This document shows, piece by piece, positions 16,798 through 25,388 of a stretch of DNA of 64,000 nucleotides. The position numbers were made by a program, and so were the translations under genes. The notes beneath the pieces were generated by a model. The model worked only from the letters and a program-made list of their open reading frames with translations. It was not told the DNA's origin and did not search any database. Source of the stretch: Actinomadura bangladeshensis (GTDB lineage: Bacteria; Actinomycetota; Actinomycetes; Streptosporangiales; Streptosporangiaceae); assembly GCF_004348335.1 (NCBI RefSeq), contig NZ_SMJW01000010.1, positions 1 to 64,000 of the forward strand, written 5' to 3'. The first letter of the stretch is position 1, and the number at the start of each line of letters is the position of its first letter.

Positions 16798-17286
16798 CTA
16801 CCCGCCTTCGCCGGTCCCATGAGGCTCCCGGTCCGACGCCGGCCACACGTACGGCAGGTCGTCGGGGACGCCGGGGAACAGGGCTCGGTAGAAGTCCGGG
16901 TCCTTGCGGACGAGCGCGGACCGGTGGCTGAGGTGGAACGCCCGGTCGCCCAGCCAGGGCGGCAGGTCCCCCGCGGCGGCGAGGGCCGCCTGCCCTCGCG
17001 GGTCCCGCACGCCCCGCGCCCCGGCCAGATCGGCCGCGAGCGTTCCCGCGCAGGTGTCGGCGTGGCCGAGGCCGCACCACCGGTCGCACATCTCCAGGCC
17101 GTACCGGACGAGCGCCTCCTCGTACCCGGTCCACATCAGCGCCGCCGGATGGTGCCGCCAGCCGTATCCGGGCACCGTGAGCGCGCGCAGCACCTGGATC
17201 GTCTCGACCCGCTGCTTGCCGAGCCTCCGCCGGTCCAGGACCCGGGCCGTTTCGGCGAAATCGGCGTACGGCAGGAAGGTCTGCAT
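16798..17286 (-). CDS. MSMEG_6728-like protein, related to pyrimidine-dimer DNA glycosylases
   Basis: The product has 162 residues from ATG 17286; the frame is open for 42 codons further but the family begins with MQTFLPYADFAETARVLDRR. The next segment, RLGKQRVETIQVLRAL, resembles the N-terminal helix of T4-type pyrimidine-dimer DNA glycosylases, and the region ending HLSHRSALVRKDPDFYRALF is also conserved in the actinobacterial family. A DNA-repair role is suggested by this distant similarity, not shown. The protein is cytoplasmic and rich in Trp and His. It is the upstream member of a probable two-gene leftward unit with the PP2C phosphatase and is divergent from the dioxygenase operon. Confidence 0.75.
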   Translation of the reverse strand: MQTFLPYADFAETARVLDRRRLGKQRVETIQVLRALTVPGYGWRHHPAALMWTGYEEALVRYGLEMCDRWCGLGHADTCAGTLAADLAGARGVRDPRGQAALAAAGDLPPWLGDRAFHLSHRSALVRKDPDFYRALFPGVPDDLPYVWPASDREPHGTGEGG

Positions 17287-17521
17287 GACCGCCCCCTCTC
17301 GCTCCCCCCGTGCCTTCCTACCCGCTCGGCGGCCCGGCGGGCGGCGGGTGAGATGGACCACACCGGCGGCGCGGCGCGCTCCGGGCCGGGAACGTTCGAA
17401 GGCACAGGTCACGGGCCGGGCTTATCGTTTTCTGACAAACCACGCCGGAAAGGCGCGCCATGAATTCCCGGAAGGACTGTGCTAAAACCCGTCTGAGGTT
17501 CGGCGAAGCGGAGGGAACGCT

Positions 17522-18385
17522 ATGGGCGCGGCGGAGGCTCTCGCACAGGTGGCCGACACGGAACGCTATCCGCTGGCCGAGCCGGACGGTGCCGGCTGGA
17601 ACGCGACGGTCTCCCGGACACGGGACGAACTGGCGAAATCCGGGTGCTGCGTGCTGCCCGACTTCATTCGCCCCGCATTGCGGGACGAGCTGCGCACGGA
17701 ATGCTCCGAGATCGCGCCGTCCGCCCATTATGACGTCGAAACGGTCAACGCCTACAACATCGATGTCGATACGCCATTGCCGGACGGCCATCCGGGGCGC
17801 ATCACGGTCGAGCGGGGCAACGCGTTCGTCGCCCGCGACCGCATCCCCGCCGGCGCCATCATCCAGCGGCTCTATTCGAACGGGCTGTTCCAGCGGTTCG
17901 TGGCGAGCTGCTTCGGGCTGCCGCGCGTGCACGAGCTGGACGACCCGCTGGCGGGCCTCGTCCTCAACGTCGTCAAGCCCGGCATGGAGCACCCCTGGCA
18001 CTTCGACACCAACGAGTTCACCGTCAGCCTGCTCACGCAGGAGCCGGACGGCGGCGGCGTCTTCGAGTACTGCCCGAACATCAGGTCGGCGGAGCGGGAG
18101 AACTTCGGCGACGTCCGGGACGTGCTGACCGGCCGCGGCGGGCACCTCGTCCGGCGGCTCGCGCTGCGGCCCGGCGACCTGCAGCTGTTCAAGGGGCGGT
18201 ACTCGCTGCACAGGGTCGGCACGGTCTCGGGGGACACGGCGCGGCACACGGCGATCTTCGCCTACAGCGAGCGCCCGGGGGTCATCGGCAGCGTCGCGCG
18301 CACGAGGCAGCTCTTCGGCCGCGTCCTGCCCCAGCACCTGGCGGCGGAGGGGCGCGCCGTCCGGGTGGACCAGCTGCTCGACTAG
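17522..18385 (+). CDS. Fe(II)/2-oxoglutarate hydroxylase, ArpA/StrG/BesD-like family
   Basis: The product has 287 residues from ATG 17522. It is a double-stranded beta-helix oxygenase. The metal triad is readable: His160 and Asp162 in HPWHFDTNEF and His230 in GRYSLHRVG, followed by an Arg-rich segment that would bind 2-oxoglutarate. The closest recalled family is the HalD/BesD group of free-amino-acid enzymes. Halogenases of that group have Gly in place of the triad Asp; here Asp is present, so hydroxylation is predicted. The likely substrate is a free amino acid or a similar polar molecule. It is the first gene of a three-gene operon: the methyltransferase starts 7 bp later behind AGGAGG. 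Confidence 0.85.
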   Translation: MGAAEALAQVADTERYPLAEPDGAGWNATVSRTRDELAKSGCCVLPDFIRPALRDELRTECSEIAPSAHYDVETVNAYNIDVDTPLPDGHPGRITVERGNAFVARDRIPAGAIIQRLYSNGLFQRFVASCFGLPRVHELDDPLAGLVLNVVKPGMEHPWHFDTNEFTVSLLTQEPDGGGVFEYCPNIRSAERENFGDVRDVLTGRGGHLVRRLALRPGDLQLFKGRYSLHRVGTVSGDTARHTAIFAYSERPGVIGSVARTRQLFGRVLPQHLAAEGRAVRVDQLLD

Positions 18386-18392
18386 GAGGCCG

Positions 18393-19205
18393 GTGTTGCG
18401 CGCCGACACGACAGGGAAGATCTCGCTCGACCACATCTACACGCGGCCCGACCCCCGCGCCTACTTCAGCACCCTCCGCGACCTCGACTACAACATCCCG
18501 GAACTGGCGAAACCGCACTTCCGGCGGCTCATTGCCCAATACCGGGAAACGACCGGCGTCCCGGTCCCGACCGTGCTGGACATCGGCTGCTCGTACGGCA
18601 TCAACGCGGCCCTCGTGAAGCACGGCGCGACGATGGCCGAACTGTACGATCGCTACAGCGGCCGCGACGCCCACCGGCAGACCCGCGACACGCTGCTGAC
18701 CCGCGACCGGGAGCTGATCGATTCCGGTGAACCCGCGAACGGCGTCCGCTTCCTCGGCCTGGACGCCTCCGAAAGCGCCCTTTCCTATGCGCTCGACGCC
18801 GGGTTCCTGGACGGCGCCGTCCACGCCGACCTGGAGAACGGCGAACCGACCGGGGAGCAGCGCGGGCAGCTCGCGGCGGTGGACCTGGTCATCTCCACCG
18901 GCTGCCTCGGCTATGTCACCGAACGCACCATTTCCCGGATCATCGGCGCGCAGGACGGGCGCCTGCCGTGGATGGCGCATTTCATCCTGCGCATGTTCCC
19001 GTTCGACCCCATCGCCGACGTCCTGGACGCCGCCGGATACGAGACCGTCCGCCGCGAGGGTCTGTTCCGGCAGCGGCGGTTCGCGACGGACGAGGAGCAG
19101 GCGTCCGTGCTGGACAGCCTCCTGGACATCGGGGTCGACCCGTCCGGCCTGGAGACCGGCGGCTGGTACTACGCGCAGCTCTACGTCTCCCGCCCGCGCG
19201 GCTAG
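18393..19205 (+). CDS. Class I SAM-dependent methyltransferase
   Basis: The product has 270 residues from GTG 18393, with the ribosome-binding site AGGAGG at 18384-18389. Residues 61-71 (VLDIGCSYGIN) are SAM motif I, FLGLDASESALSYAL is motif II and AAVDLVISTGCLGY holds the motif IV region. The C-terminal part carries FRQRRFATDEEQASVLD. I cannot assign the acceptor; N-methylation of the hydroxylated amino acid is one option given the neighbours, while O- or C-methylation is equally open. It lies between the hydroxylase and the carnitine-acyltransferase homologue, with 57 bp to the latter that contain a 12-bp direct repeat. Confidence 0.82.
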   Translation: MLRADTTGKISLDHIYTRPDPRAYFSTLRDLDYNIPELAKPHFRRLIAQYRETTGVPVPTVLDIGCSYGINAALVKHGATMAELYDRYSGRDAHRQTRDTLLTRDRELIDSGEPANGVRFLGLDASESALSYALDAGFLDGAVHADLENGEPTGEQRGQLAAVDLVISTGCLGYVTERTISRIIGAQDGRLPWMAHFILRMFPFDPIADVLDAAGYETVRREGLFRQRRFATDEEQASVLDSLLDIGVDPSGLETGGWYYAQLYVSRPRG

Positions 19206-19214
19206 CGCGGCGGC

Positions 19215-19245
19215 GTCAACGCATCGGCAAGCGGTCAACGCATCG
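19215..19245. repeat. 12-bp direct repeat between methyltransferase and acyltransferase genes
   Basis: GTCAACGCATCG occurs at 19215-19226 and again at 19234-19245, a 19-bp period (about two helical turns). It precedes the acyltransferase start by 18 bp and might bind a regulator or be a chance duplication. Confidence 0.6.
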
Positions 19246-19262
19246 ACGACACGAGGAACGAA

Positions 19263-21056
19263 GTGAACGCCAGCGAAGAACTCTCGTCCCGCACCTTCGG
19301 CAACGAGGCGGGCCTGCCGCGCGTGCCGCTGCCCACGCTCGACGCGACCTGCGAGCGGTTCATGGAGTGGTGCGGGCCGCTGCTGACCGACGACGAGCGG
19401 GCCCGGACCGAGTCGGCGCTCGCCGCGTTCGTCCGCCCGGACGGTCCCGGCCGCCGGCTGCACGCGGCGCTCGAGCGCTACGACACGACCGAGGGCGTGC
19501 ACAGCTGGCTCGACACGTTCTGGCCGTACCGGTACCTCGGCCGCCGCGACCGGATCGCGCTGAACGCGAACTTCTTCTTCCTGTTCAAGGAGTCGCCCGA
19601 GGGGCAGGTGGAGCGCGCCGCCGGGCTCATCGCCGGGGCGCTGGACTACAAGCTGCGGCTGGACGAGGAGCGCGTCCCGCCGGCGGTGCAGCGCGGCCGC
19701 CCGCTGTCGATGGTGCAGAACCGGTTCCTGTTCTCCACGACCCGCATCCCCGGCGCCGAGCAGGACACCGTCCGGGCGCCCTACACCGACGCGTGGCCGG
19801 GCCCGTCGCAGGCGCGGCACATCGTGGTGTTCTTCCGCGGCAACATGATCCGGATGGACGTGCTGGGCCCGGAGGGGCGCCCGCACAGCCTCGACGAGCT
19901 GCAGGCCGGCCTCGGCACGATCATGAAGGCGGAGGCGGCGGCGGAGCCGTCCACCGGGCACCTCACCACCAAGGCCCGCGCCGAGTGGGCGGCGAGCCGC
20001 GACGCACTGCTGGCGCTCGGCAACGGCACGGCCCTCGACGACGTCGAGACCGCGCTGTTCTGCGTCTGCCTGGAGGACTTCGCCCCGGCGAGCACCCTGG
20101 ACGCCTGCGACCACCTGCTGCACGGCGACAGCGGCAACCGCTGGTTCGACAAGGCCGTGTCGTTCGTCGTGTTCGGCGACGGCACCGCCGGGATCAACGT
20201 CGAGCACTGCGGCCTGGACGGCACCACGATCCTCAGTTTCGTGGACGCGCTGCTCAGCGCGTCCCCCGGCGAGCTGTCCCGGCGGTCGGGCGCCGCGTCG
20301 CAGGGGCTGCCCGCCATCGAGCCGATCGAGTTCGTCCTGGACGAGGCGGTGCGGCGCGACATCGACGACGCCGCCGCCTCCTTCGCCGGCTACGCCGCCG
20401 CGACCGCCACGGCGACCGTCTCGTTCGACGACTTCGGCGCCGCCGAGGCCAAGCGCCTGAAGACGTCCCCGGACGCGTTCGTCCAGATGGCCTACCAGCT
20501 CGCGCACCGGCGCGCGAAGGGCCTCACCGGCACCACCTACGAGTCGATCGCCACCCGCCAGTACCGGCACGGGCGCACCGAGGCGATGCGCGTCATCACG
20601 CCGGAGGTGCTCCGCTTCGCCGAGGTGATGGACGACCCGGCGGCCGGCCCCGAGGCCCGCCGGGACGCCTTCCGCGCCGCCGCCGAGGCGCACGTCCGGC
20701 GGGCCAAGGAGTGCCAGGCCGGGCAGGCCCCCGAGCAGCACCTGTGGGAGCTGCAGCTGATCGCCGAGCGGCGCGGCGCCGAACTCGGCGTCACCGGGCC
20801 GCTGCCGCTCTTCGAGACGCCGGGCTGGCTGAAGATGCGGGACGACTACCTCAGCACGAGCTCGGCGCCGTCCGCCAACATCCGGTACTTCGGGTTCGGC
20901 TCCACCAGCGAGCAGTGCATCGGCGTCGCCTACGTCCTCCTCCCGGACCGCTTCAACGTCTACCTGAGCACCCCGCAGCCGGTCGCCGGGGCCATGTACG
21001 CGTTCGCGGACCGGCTGCGCGAGGCCGTCCAGGAGCTGCGCGCCCTCCTGTCCTGA
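19263..21056 (+). CDS. Choline/carnitine O-acyltransferase family enzyme
   Basis: The product has 597 residues from GTG 19263. Family signatures appear in order: WPYRYLGRRDRIALNANFFF near 87-106; the catalytic His315 in GTAGINVEHCGLDGTT; the CoA-binding block KRLKTSPDAFVQMAYQLAHR near 398-417; TYESIATRQYRHGRTEAMR near 425-443; and the STSS motif at 531-534. Length and motif order match eukaryotic carnitine/choline acyltransferases, which are uncommon in bacteria. The expected reaction is transfer of an acyl group from acyl-CoA to the hydroxyl of a quaternary or amino-alcohol acceptor. With the hydroxylase and methyltransferase upstream, it could acylate a carnitine-like product. The enzyme class is well supported; the acceptor is inferred. 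Confidence 0.9.
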   Translation: MNASEELSSRTFGNEAGLPRVPLPTLDATCERFMEWCGPLLTDDERARTESALAAFVRPDGPGRRLHAALERYDTTEGVHSWLDTFWPYRYLGRRDRIALNANFFFLFKESPEGQVERAAGLIAGALDYKLRLDEERVPPAVQRGRPLSMVQNRFLFSTTRIPGAEQDTVRAPYTDAWPGPSQARHIVVFFRGNMIRMDVLGPEGRPHSLDELQAGLGTIMKAEAAAEPSTGHLTTKARAEWAASRDALLALGNGTALDDVETALFCVCLEDFAPASTLDACDHLLHGDSGNRWFDKAVSFVVFGDGTAGINVEHCGLDGTTILSFVDALLSASPGELSRRSGAASQGLPAIEPIEFVLDEAVRRDIDDAAASFAGYAAATATATVSFDDFGAAEAKRLKTSPDAFVQMAYQLAHRRAKGLTGTTYESIATRQYRHGRTEAMRVITPEVLRFAEVMDDPAAGPEARRDAFRAAAEAHVRRAKECQAGQAPEQHLWELQLIAERRGAELGVTGPLPLFETPGWLKMRDDYLSTSSAPSANIRYFGFGSTSEQCIGVAYVLLPDRFNVYLSTPQPVAGAMYAFADRLREAVQELRALLS

Positions 21057-21075
21057 ACGGCCCGCTCCGGCGATC

Positions 21076-21111
21076 GGCGCTCGCCGCACCCGTCAGGTGG
21101 CGGCGAGCGCC
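21076..21111. terminator. Bidirectional hairpin between convergent operons
   Basis: GGCGCTCGCCGC (21076-21087) pairs perfectly with 21100-21111; three further pairs are possible across one bulge. It starts 20 bp after the acyltransferase stop, and its right arm lies in the last codons of the convergent ABC permease. Confidence 0.7.
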
Positions 21112-22349
21112 TCGGTCGGGCTGAGGCGGGCCGCCCGGACCGCCGGGTACAGGCCCGCCACTGCGCCGATCACCAGCGTCGCGGCGACGCCGCCGAGCAC
21201 CGCCCAGGCCGGGAGCACCACCGGCCAGCCCTGGTAGAGGGCGTACCCGGACGTCACCAGCGCGCCGATGACCGCGCCGCCCGCGCCGCCGAGCGCCGAC
21301 AGCAGCAGCGACTCGGCGAGGAACTGCGTGCGGATCTGGCCGCGCGTCGCGCCGAGCGAGCGGCGCAGGCCGATCTCCGCGCGGCGCTCCAGCACCGAGA
21401 TGACCATGGTGTTGGCCACCCCGACGCCGCCGACGAGCAGCGCGACCGCGCCGAGGCCGAGCAGCAGCCCGGTGAACGCCTCGCCCGCCGCCTTCTTCGC
21501 GGCGAGGGCGTCGGAGGGGCGCGACACCTCCACCTCGTTCGGCGCCTGCGGGTTCGCGGTGGCGCCGAGCACCGCCCGGACGTCCTCGACGCTCGCGTCC
21601 GCGGACCGGGTGTAGATCGTCGTCGGATGGCCGTCGAAGCCGAGGCGGGCCCGCGCCGCCGGCCAGCCGACCAGCGCGGCCGTGTCCAGCTCGGGGGCCA
21701 GCGGCACCGGGTCGAGGATGCCGATCACGGTGAACGGCCGGCCGCCGACGAGCACCTGGACGTCGGGGGCGGCGTGGCCGATCCCGAGCCGTTCGGCGGC
21801 GGTCGCCCCGAGCACCACCGCCGGGAAGCTCCCGGTCGCGGTGTTCAGCCAGACGCCCCGGCCCAGCTTCGCGCCCGTCGCCTCGCGCAGGTCCGTGCGC
21901 GCCGCGTAGGCGGCGATGCCGTTGGTCTGGGTCTCGGGGATCTTGCCGGACCGGTAGACCTTCACCTCGTCCAGCAGCCCGGTCGCCGACACCTGCCGCA
22001 CGGGGGCGATGCGGGCGACCATCGCCTCCGACTCCAGCGGGAGCTGCGCCTTCCCGCCGGTGAGCGTGCTGCCGGGCGACACCGTCAGCAGGTTGGTGCC
22101 GAGCGCGGCGAGGGCGCGGTCCAGGTCGGCCCGCGAGGACGAGGACACGCCGACGACGGCGACCATCGCGGCGATCCCGATCGCGATGCCGAGCGCGGAC
22201 AGGAACGCCCGCATCGGACGCGTCCGCAGGCCGACCGCGCCGACCTTGAGCACGTCCCCCGGCCACAGCCGCGCGGGCCGCAGCGCCCCCGGCGCAGGCA
22301 CGGGCGCCGTCCCGGGCGCCGTCCCGGGCGCCGTCCCGGGCGCCGTCAC
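21093..22349 (-). CDS. MacB/FtsX-type ABC transporter permease
   Basis: The product has 418 residues from GTG 22349, overlapping the ATPase stop by 4 bp (GTGA). After a short Thr-Ala-Pro-Gly repeat ([15 protein letters not shown]) it shows one TM segment (about 48-70), a large extracytoplasmic MacB-type domain (about 75-290) and three C-terminal TM segments, the FtsX region, including [20 protein letters not shown]. The family couples ATP hydrolysis to export of peptides, antibiotics or lipoproteins through a periplasmic-type adaptor. It is the last gene of a four-gene leftward operon: lipoprotein, adaptor, ATPase, permease. The N-terminal repeat is encoded by a 12-bp tandem repeat and may vary in length. 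Confidence 0.9.
   Translation of the reverse strand: MTAPGTAPGTAPGTAPVPAPGALRPARLWPGDVLKVGAVGLRTRPMRAFLSALGIAIGIAAMVAVVGVSSSSRADLDRALAALGTNLLTVSPGSTLTGGKAQLPLESEAMVARIAPVRQVSATGLLDEVKVYRSGKIPETQTNGIAAYAARTDLREATGAKLGRGVWLNTATGSFPAVVLGATAAERLGIGHAAPDVQVLVGGRPFTVIGILDPVPLAPELDTAALVGWPAARARLGFDGHPTTIYTRSADASVEDVRAVLGATANPQAPNEVEVSRPSDALAAKKAAGEAFTGLLLGLGAVALLVGGVGVANTMVISVLERRAEIGLRRSLGATRGQIRTQFLAESLLLSALGGAGGAVIGALVTSGYALYQGWPVVLPAWAVLGGVAATLVIGAVAGLYPAVRAARLSPTEALAAT
22301..22347. repeat. 12-bp tandem repeat at the permease start
   Basis: CGGGCGCCGTCC is repeated three times exactly (22301, 22313, 22325), with a fourth copy nearly complete to 22347. It encodes the Thr-Ala-Pro-Gly repeats right after the GTG start, so unit gain or loss would stay in frame. 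Confidence 0.9.
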
Positions 22350-23026
22350 GTCCCCGCCCCCGCGAGCGCGGAGTCGGCGACGACGCGGCCGTCGCGCATC
22401 CGGACGCGGCGCGGCAGCGCGGCGGCGATCTCCCGGTCGTGCGTGATGATCACGACGGTGGTACTGGCGGCGTGCAGCTCGCGCAGCAGCGCCATCACCC
22501 CGTCCCCGGACGCCGAGTCGAGCGCGCCGGTCGGCTCGTCCGCGAGCAGCAGCGCGGGCTCCCCGGCGACCGCCCGTGCGATCGCGACCCGCTGCCGCTC
22601 CCCGCCGGACAGCTCGTGCGGCGCGTGGTCCAGCCGGTGGCCGAGGCCCACCCGCTCCAGCGCCGCGGCGGCCCGCCGGCGCCGCGCCGCCGCGCGCAGG
22701 CCCGTGTAGAGGAGCCCGTCCGCGACGTTGTCGAGCGCCCGCGTCCCGGCGGCCAGGTGGAAGTGCTGGAAGACGAACCCGATGCGGGTCGCGCGCAGCG
22801 CCGACAGCTTCGCGTCCGGCAGCCGCCCCGCGTCGTGCCCGTCGATGCGGACACTGCCGGACGTCGGGCGGTCCAGCGTGCCGAGGACGTTCAGCATGGT
22901 CGACTTCCCCGAGCCGGACGGCCCGACGATCGCGACCAGCTCCCCCGCGCCGATGCGCAGCGACACCCCGTCGAGGGCGCGGACGCCGCCGGGGTACAGC
23001 TTCGTCACGTCCTGCAGCTCGATCAT
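22346..23026 (-). CDS. ABC transporter ATP-binding protein (LolD/MacB type)
   Basis: The product has 226 residues from ATG 23026, overlapping the adaptor stop by 4 bp. Walker A is GPSGSGKST, the Q-loop lies in GFVFQHFHL, the signature is LSGGERQ, Walker B is [14 protein letters not shown] and the switch His lies in VVIITHDRE. All catalytic residues are intact. FQHFHL and the short linker-free architecture fit the LolD/MacB/YknY subgroup. It powers the permease encoded immediately downstream. The substrate is not evident; the peptidoglycan-binding adaptor and the lipoprotein in the same operon point to an envelope role or peptide efflux. Confidence 0.93.
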   Translation of the reverse strand: MIELQDVTKLYPGGVRALDGVSLRIGAGELVAIVGPSGSGKSTMLNVLGTLDRPTSGSVRIDGHDAGRLPDAKLSALRATRIGFVFQHFHLAAGTRALDNVADGLLYTGLRAAARRRRAAAALERVGLGHRLDHAPHELSGGERQRVAIARAVAGEPALLLADEPTGALDSASGDGVMALLRELHAASTTVVIITHDREIAAALPRRVRMRDGRVVADSALAGAGT

Positions 23027-24084
23027 TTCGGGACCCCCACGACCGTGCCCTCGGTGATCCCCGCGCCGGAGACCTCCACCTTCCCGTCCGCGAACAGGCC
23101 GGTCTCGACCGGGACGTAGGAGGACGCCGCGCCCTTCACGACCTCCACCCCGAAACCGCCCTCGCTCAGCGCGACGAGCGCCGTGACCGGGACGGTCAGC
23201 ACGCCCTTGCGCTCGCCCGCCGTGAACGTGACGTCGACCGCGGCGAGCGCGTACCGGGCGGCGGCCTTGCGCGCCTTCGCCGAGCGGAGCCAGATCGTCA
23301 CCTCGACCTTCGTCGTCGGGTCCTGACCCTGCTCCCCCGGCTCGATCACCGTCGTGACCTGGTCGATCTTCGCGGTGACGGTCTCGTTCTCCGGCAGCGT
23401 CACGGTGACTGCCGCGCCCTTCCTCGCCATGCGCTGGTCGGCGGTGTCCAGCTCGACCGTGACTGCCTGACCGGTGCCGGTGTAGGCGAGCACCTTCTTG
23501 CCGGGTGCGGCCGGGTCGCCCGGATCGGCCTGGACGCTGTCGATCCGGACGGGCCCGTCCGCGAACGCGACCCGTCCGAGGTCGACGATCCCCGTCTCCG
23601 CGACACCGATGTCGTCCTGCCATTCCCGGACGGCGTCGGCGGTGTCGGACGTGTACTCGTCGTCCACGGTGAAGCCGCCGTAGCCGAGCGCGCCGAGGTT
23701 CTTCTCGAACCGCTTCACGTCCGCCCCCTCCGTGCCGACCCGCAGCGGCCGGTAGGACGGCTTCGACCCGTACATCAGGACGACCGGGTCGCCGTCCACC
23801 TCGTACAGCTCGTGGCCCCGGGTGATCTCGTCCCCGCTCTCCGGGAGCCTGGTCAGCGTGCCTCTGAGCTGGCTCGTCACCGCGGACGTGGGGCCGTAGC
23901 CGAGCTGCCCGCCCTCGGTCTGCCGGTCGTGGAGCGTCTGCCGCGCCACCTTCGCGGTGCCGGGCGGCAGCGCCTGGGCCGTCCGGCCGCCGGAGCCGCC
24001 GCCGCCGAGCGCGGCCACCGCGGCCGTCCCGCCGGCCGCGACCAGCGCGCCGACCGTCAGCGCGACGAGCAGGCGCGACCTCAT
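23023..24084 (-). CDS. Efflux adaptor (HlyD/RND-like) with peptidoglycan-binding domain
   Basis: The product has 353 residues from ATG 24084, overlapping the lipoprotein stop by 4 bp. A single N-terminal TM/signal anchor (about 5-27) precedes an extracytoplasmic region. Residues about 110-165 ([20 protein letters not shown], then [12 protein letters not shown]) are a PG_binding_1 domain. Lipoyl-like and beta-barrel parts follow ([20 protein letters not shown], then [20 protein letters not shown]). Gram-positive MacB-type transporters use such adaptors to link the transporter to the wall. It forms a complex with the downstream ATPase and permease by operon inference. Good family support; the cargo is unknown. 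Confidence 0.87.
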   Translation of the reverse strand: MRSRLLVALTVGALVAAGGTAAVAALGGGGSGGRTAQALPPGTAKVARQTLHDRQTEGGQLGYGPTSAVTSQLRGTLTRLPESGDEITRGHELYEVDGDPVVLMYGSKPSYRPLRVGTEGADVKRFEKNLGALGYGGFTVDDEYTSDTADAVREWQDDIGVAETGIVDLGRVAFADGPVRIDSVQADPGDPAAPGKKVLAYTGTGQAVTVELDTADQRMARKGAAVTVTLPENETVTAKIDQVTTVIEPGEQGQDPTTKVEVTIWLRSAKARKAAARYALAAVDVTFTAGERKGVLTVPVTALVALSEGGFGVEVVKGAASSYVPVETGLFADGKVEVSGAGITEGTVVGVPK

Positions 24085-24587
24085 CGCTTCCCGCCCTGGA
24101 AGATCTTCTCGCACTTGTCCTGGGCGGCCTGGAAGTCGGGGTCCCCGGCGACCTTCTGGTCGATCCGGATGCCGCGCTGTCCCGGCTTCGGGTCCGGGAA
24201 CGCCTCGACCCCGTTCTGCCGCATGCACTCGGCGTGCTCGCGGGCCCGCTCCTCCATCTTCGGGTCGGCGGCGCCGGTCCCGGACTCCATCGGGTTGTAC
24301 TGGCGGCACGCCTCCATGGCCTTGTCGATGCTCTCCTTGTCGCCCTTGGCCTTGATCTGGACGCCCTGTCCCGGCTTGGGGTCGTCCATCTGCACGCCGT
24401 GCTCGCGCATGCACTGGGCGAACTTGACGCCCATGTCGCCCTGATCCGGCTTCTGGCCGCCGGCCGCGCCGGTCCGCTCGGTGCCGCCCGCCGAGGCCAC
24501 GCCCGGGTCGTCGCCGCCGTCCGAACCGCAGCCGGTCAGCGTCAGCGCCAGCGCGAGGGGCAGCACGGCAAGGATCCGCAGTCGCAT
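24081..24587 (-). CDS. Secreted lipoprotein with duplicated Cys-Met-Arg motif
   Basis: The product has 168 residues from ATG 24587. The lipobox is LTLTGC-GS, so the mature protein would be lipid-anchored at Cys20. The mature region repeats a pattern: [20 protein letters not shown] (about 55-74) and [20 protein letters not shown], each followed by a helix with another Cys ([16 protein letters not shown]). These two units, with C-x(n)-C pairs, look like a duplicated small fold found in actinomycete lipoproteins next to MacB-type efflux operons. It is the first gene of the operon and is divergent from the response regulator at 24732, suggesting control by that two-component system. Function not established. 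Confidence 0.82.
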   Translation of the reverse strand: MRLRILAVLPLALALTLTGCGSDGGDDPGVASAGGTERTGAAGGQKPDQGDMGVKFAQCMREHGVQMDDPKPGQGVQIKAKGDKESIDKAMEACRQYNPMESGTGAADPKMEERAREHAECMRQNGVEAFPDPKPGQRGIRIDQKVAGDPDFQAAQDKCEKIFQGGKR

Positions 24588-24731
24588 GTGTCTTCTCCTC
24601 GTCCCCGGCCGGAGCCGTTCCGGCCGGACGGGGAGCGATGCAACCGGGCCGGACGTTTCCCCTTCGTTTCCGCGTCCGGGACGCCGGGTCCTAACGGAGA
24701 CGAAACACGGCGTCGGCCATCATCACGGGTC

Positions 24732-25388
24732 ATGAGAGTGCTGGTGGTGGAGGACGAGCGGCTGCTCGCGGACGCGATCGCCGAATGGCTGCGGGACGGC
24801 GCGCACGCCGTCGACCTCGCCTACGACGGCGCGGCGGCGCTGGAGCGCGTCGGCGTCAACGACTACGACGTGGTCGTCCTGGACCGCGACCTGCCGCTCG
24901 TCCACGGCGACGACGTGTGCCGGGAGATCGTCCGGGACGGGACGGCGGCGCGGGTCCTGATGCTGACCGCCGCCGCCGAGGTCACCGACCGGGTCGACGG
25001 CCTCGGCATCGGCGCGGACGACTACCTGACCAAGCCGTTCGCGTTCCCCGAGCTGGCCGCCCGCGTGCACGCGCTCGGCCGCCGCTGCCGCCCGGCCGCG
25101 CCGCCCGTCCTGCACCGCGCCGGCATCACGCTGGACCCGGCGCGGCGCGAGGTGTTCCGGGACGGGCGCTACGTGCCGCTCGCGAGGAAGGAGTTCGCCG
25201 TCCTCGCCGAGCTGCTGCGCGCGGACGGCGCCGTGGTGTCCGCGGAGCAGCTCCTGGAGAAGGTGTGGGACGAGAACGCCGACCCGTTCACCGGCGCCGT
25301 CCGGCTCACCGTCCTCAAGCTGCGCCGCAAGCTCGCCGACCCGCCCGTCGTCGAGACCGTCAAGGGAGCGGGGTACCGGATCCCATGA
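24732..25388 (+). CDS. OmpR-type response regulator
   Basis: The product has 218 residues from ATG 24732. The receiver domain (1-115) has the acidic pair VVEDE, the phospho-acceptor Asp in YDVVVLDRDLPLVHG, Thr in MLTAAAE and Lys in DDYLTKPFAFPE. The winged-helix DNA-binding domain (about 130-218) contains ARKEFAVLAELLRADGAVVS and VRLTVLKLRRKL, with the terminal GAGYRIP typical of OmpR/PhoB. It overlaps the histidine kinase gene by 4 bp and is divergent from the lipoprotein/efflux operon 145 bp away, which it most probably regulates. Confidence 0.95.
   Translation: MRVLVVEDERLLADAIAEWLRDGAHAVDLAYDGAAALERVGVNDYDVVVLDRDLPLVHGDDVCREIVRDGTAARVLMLTAAAEVTDRVDGLGIGADDYLTKPFAFPELAARVHALGRRCRPAAPPVLHRAGITLDPARREVFRDGRYVPLARKEFAVLAELLRADGAVVSAEQLLEKVWDENADPFTGAVRLTVLKLRRKLADPPVVETVKGAGYRIP

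Noticed and set aside
17522-18385. Halogenase (BesD/HalD) as the product name
   Set aside because: The iron-binding Asp162 is present; halogenases of this family have Gly at that position.
18282-21089. Very long minus-strand open frame (about 935 codons) opposite the acyltransferase operon
   Set aside because: The composition is Arg/Ala/Gly-rich without domain motifs, and the plus strand carries three well-supported enzymes. It is a high-GC antisense shadow.
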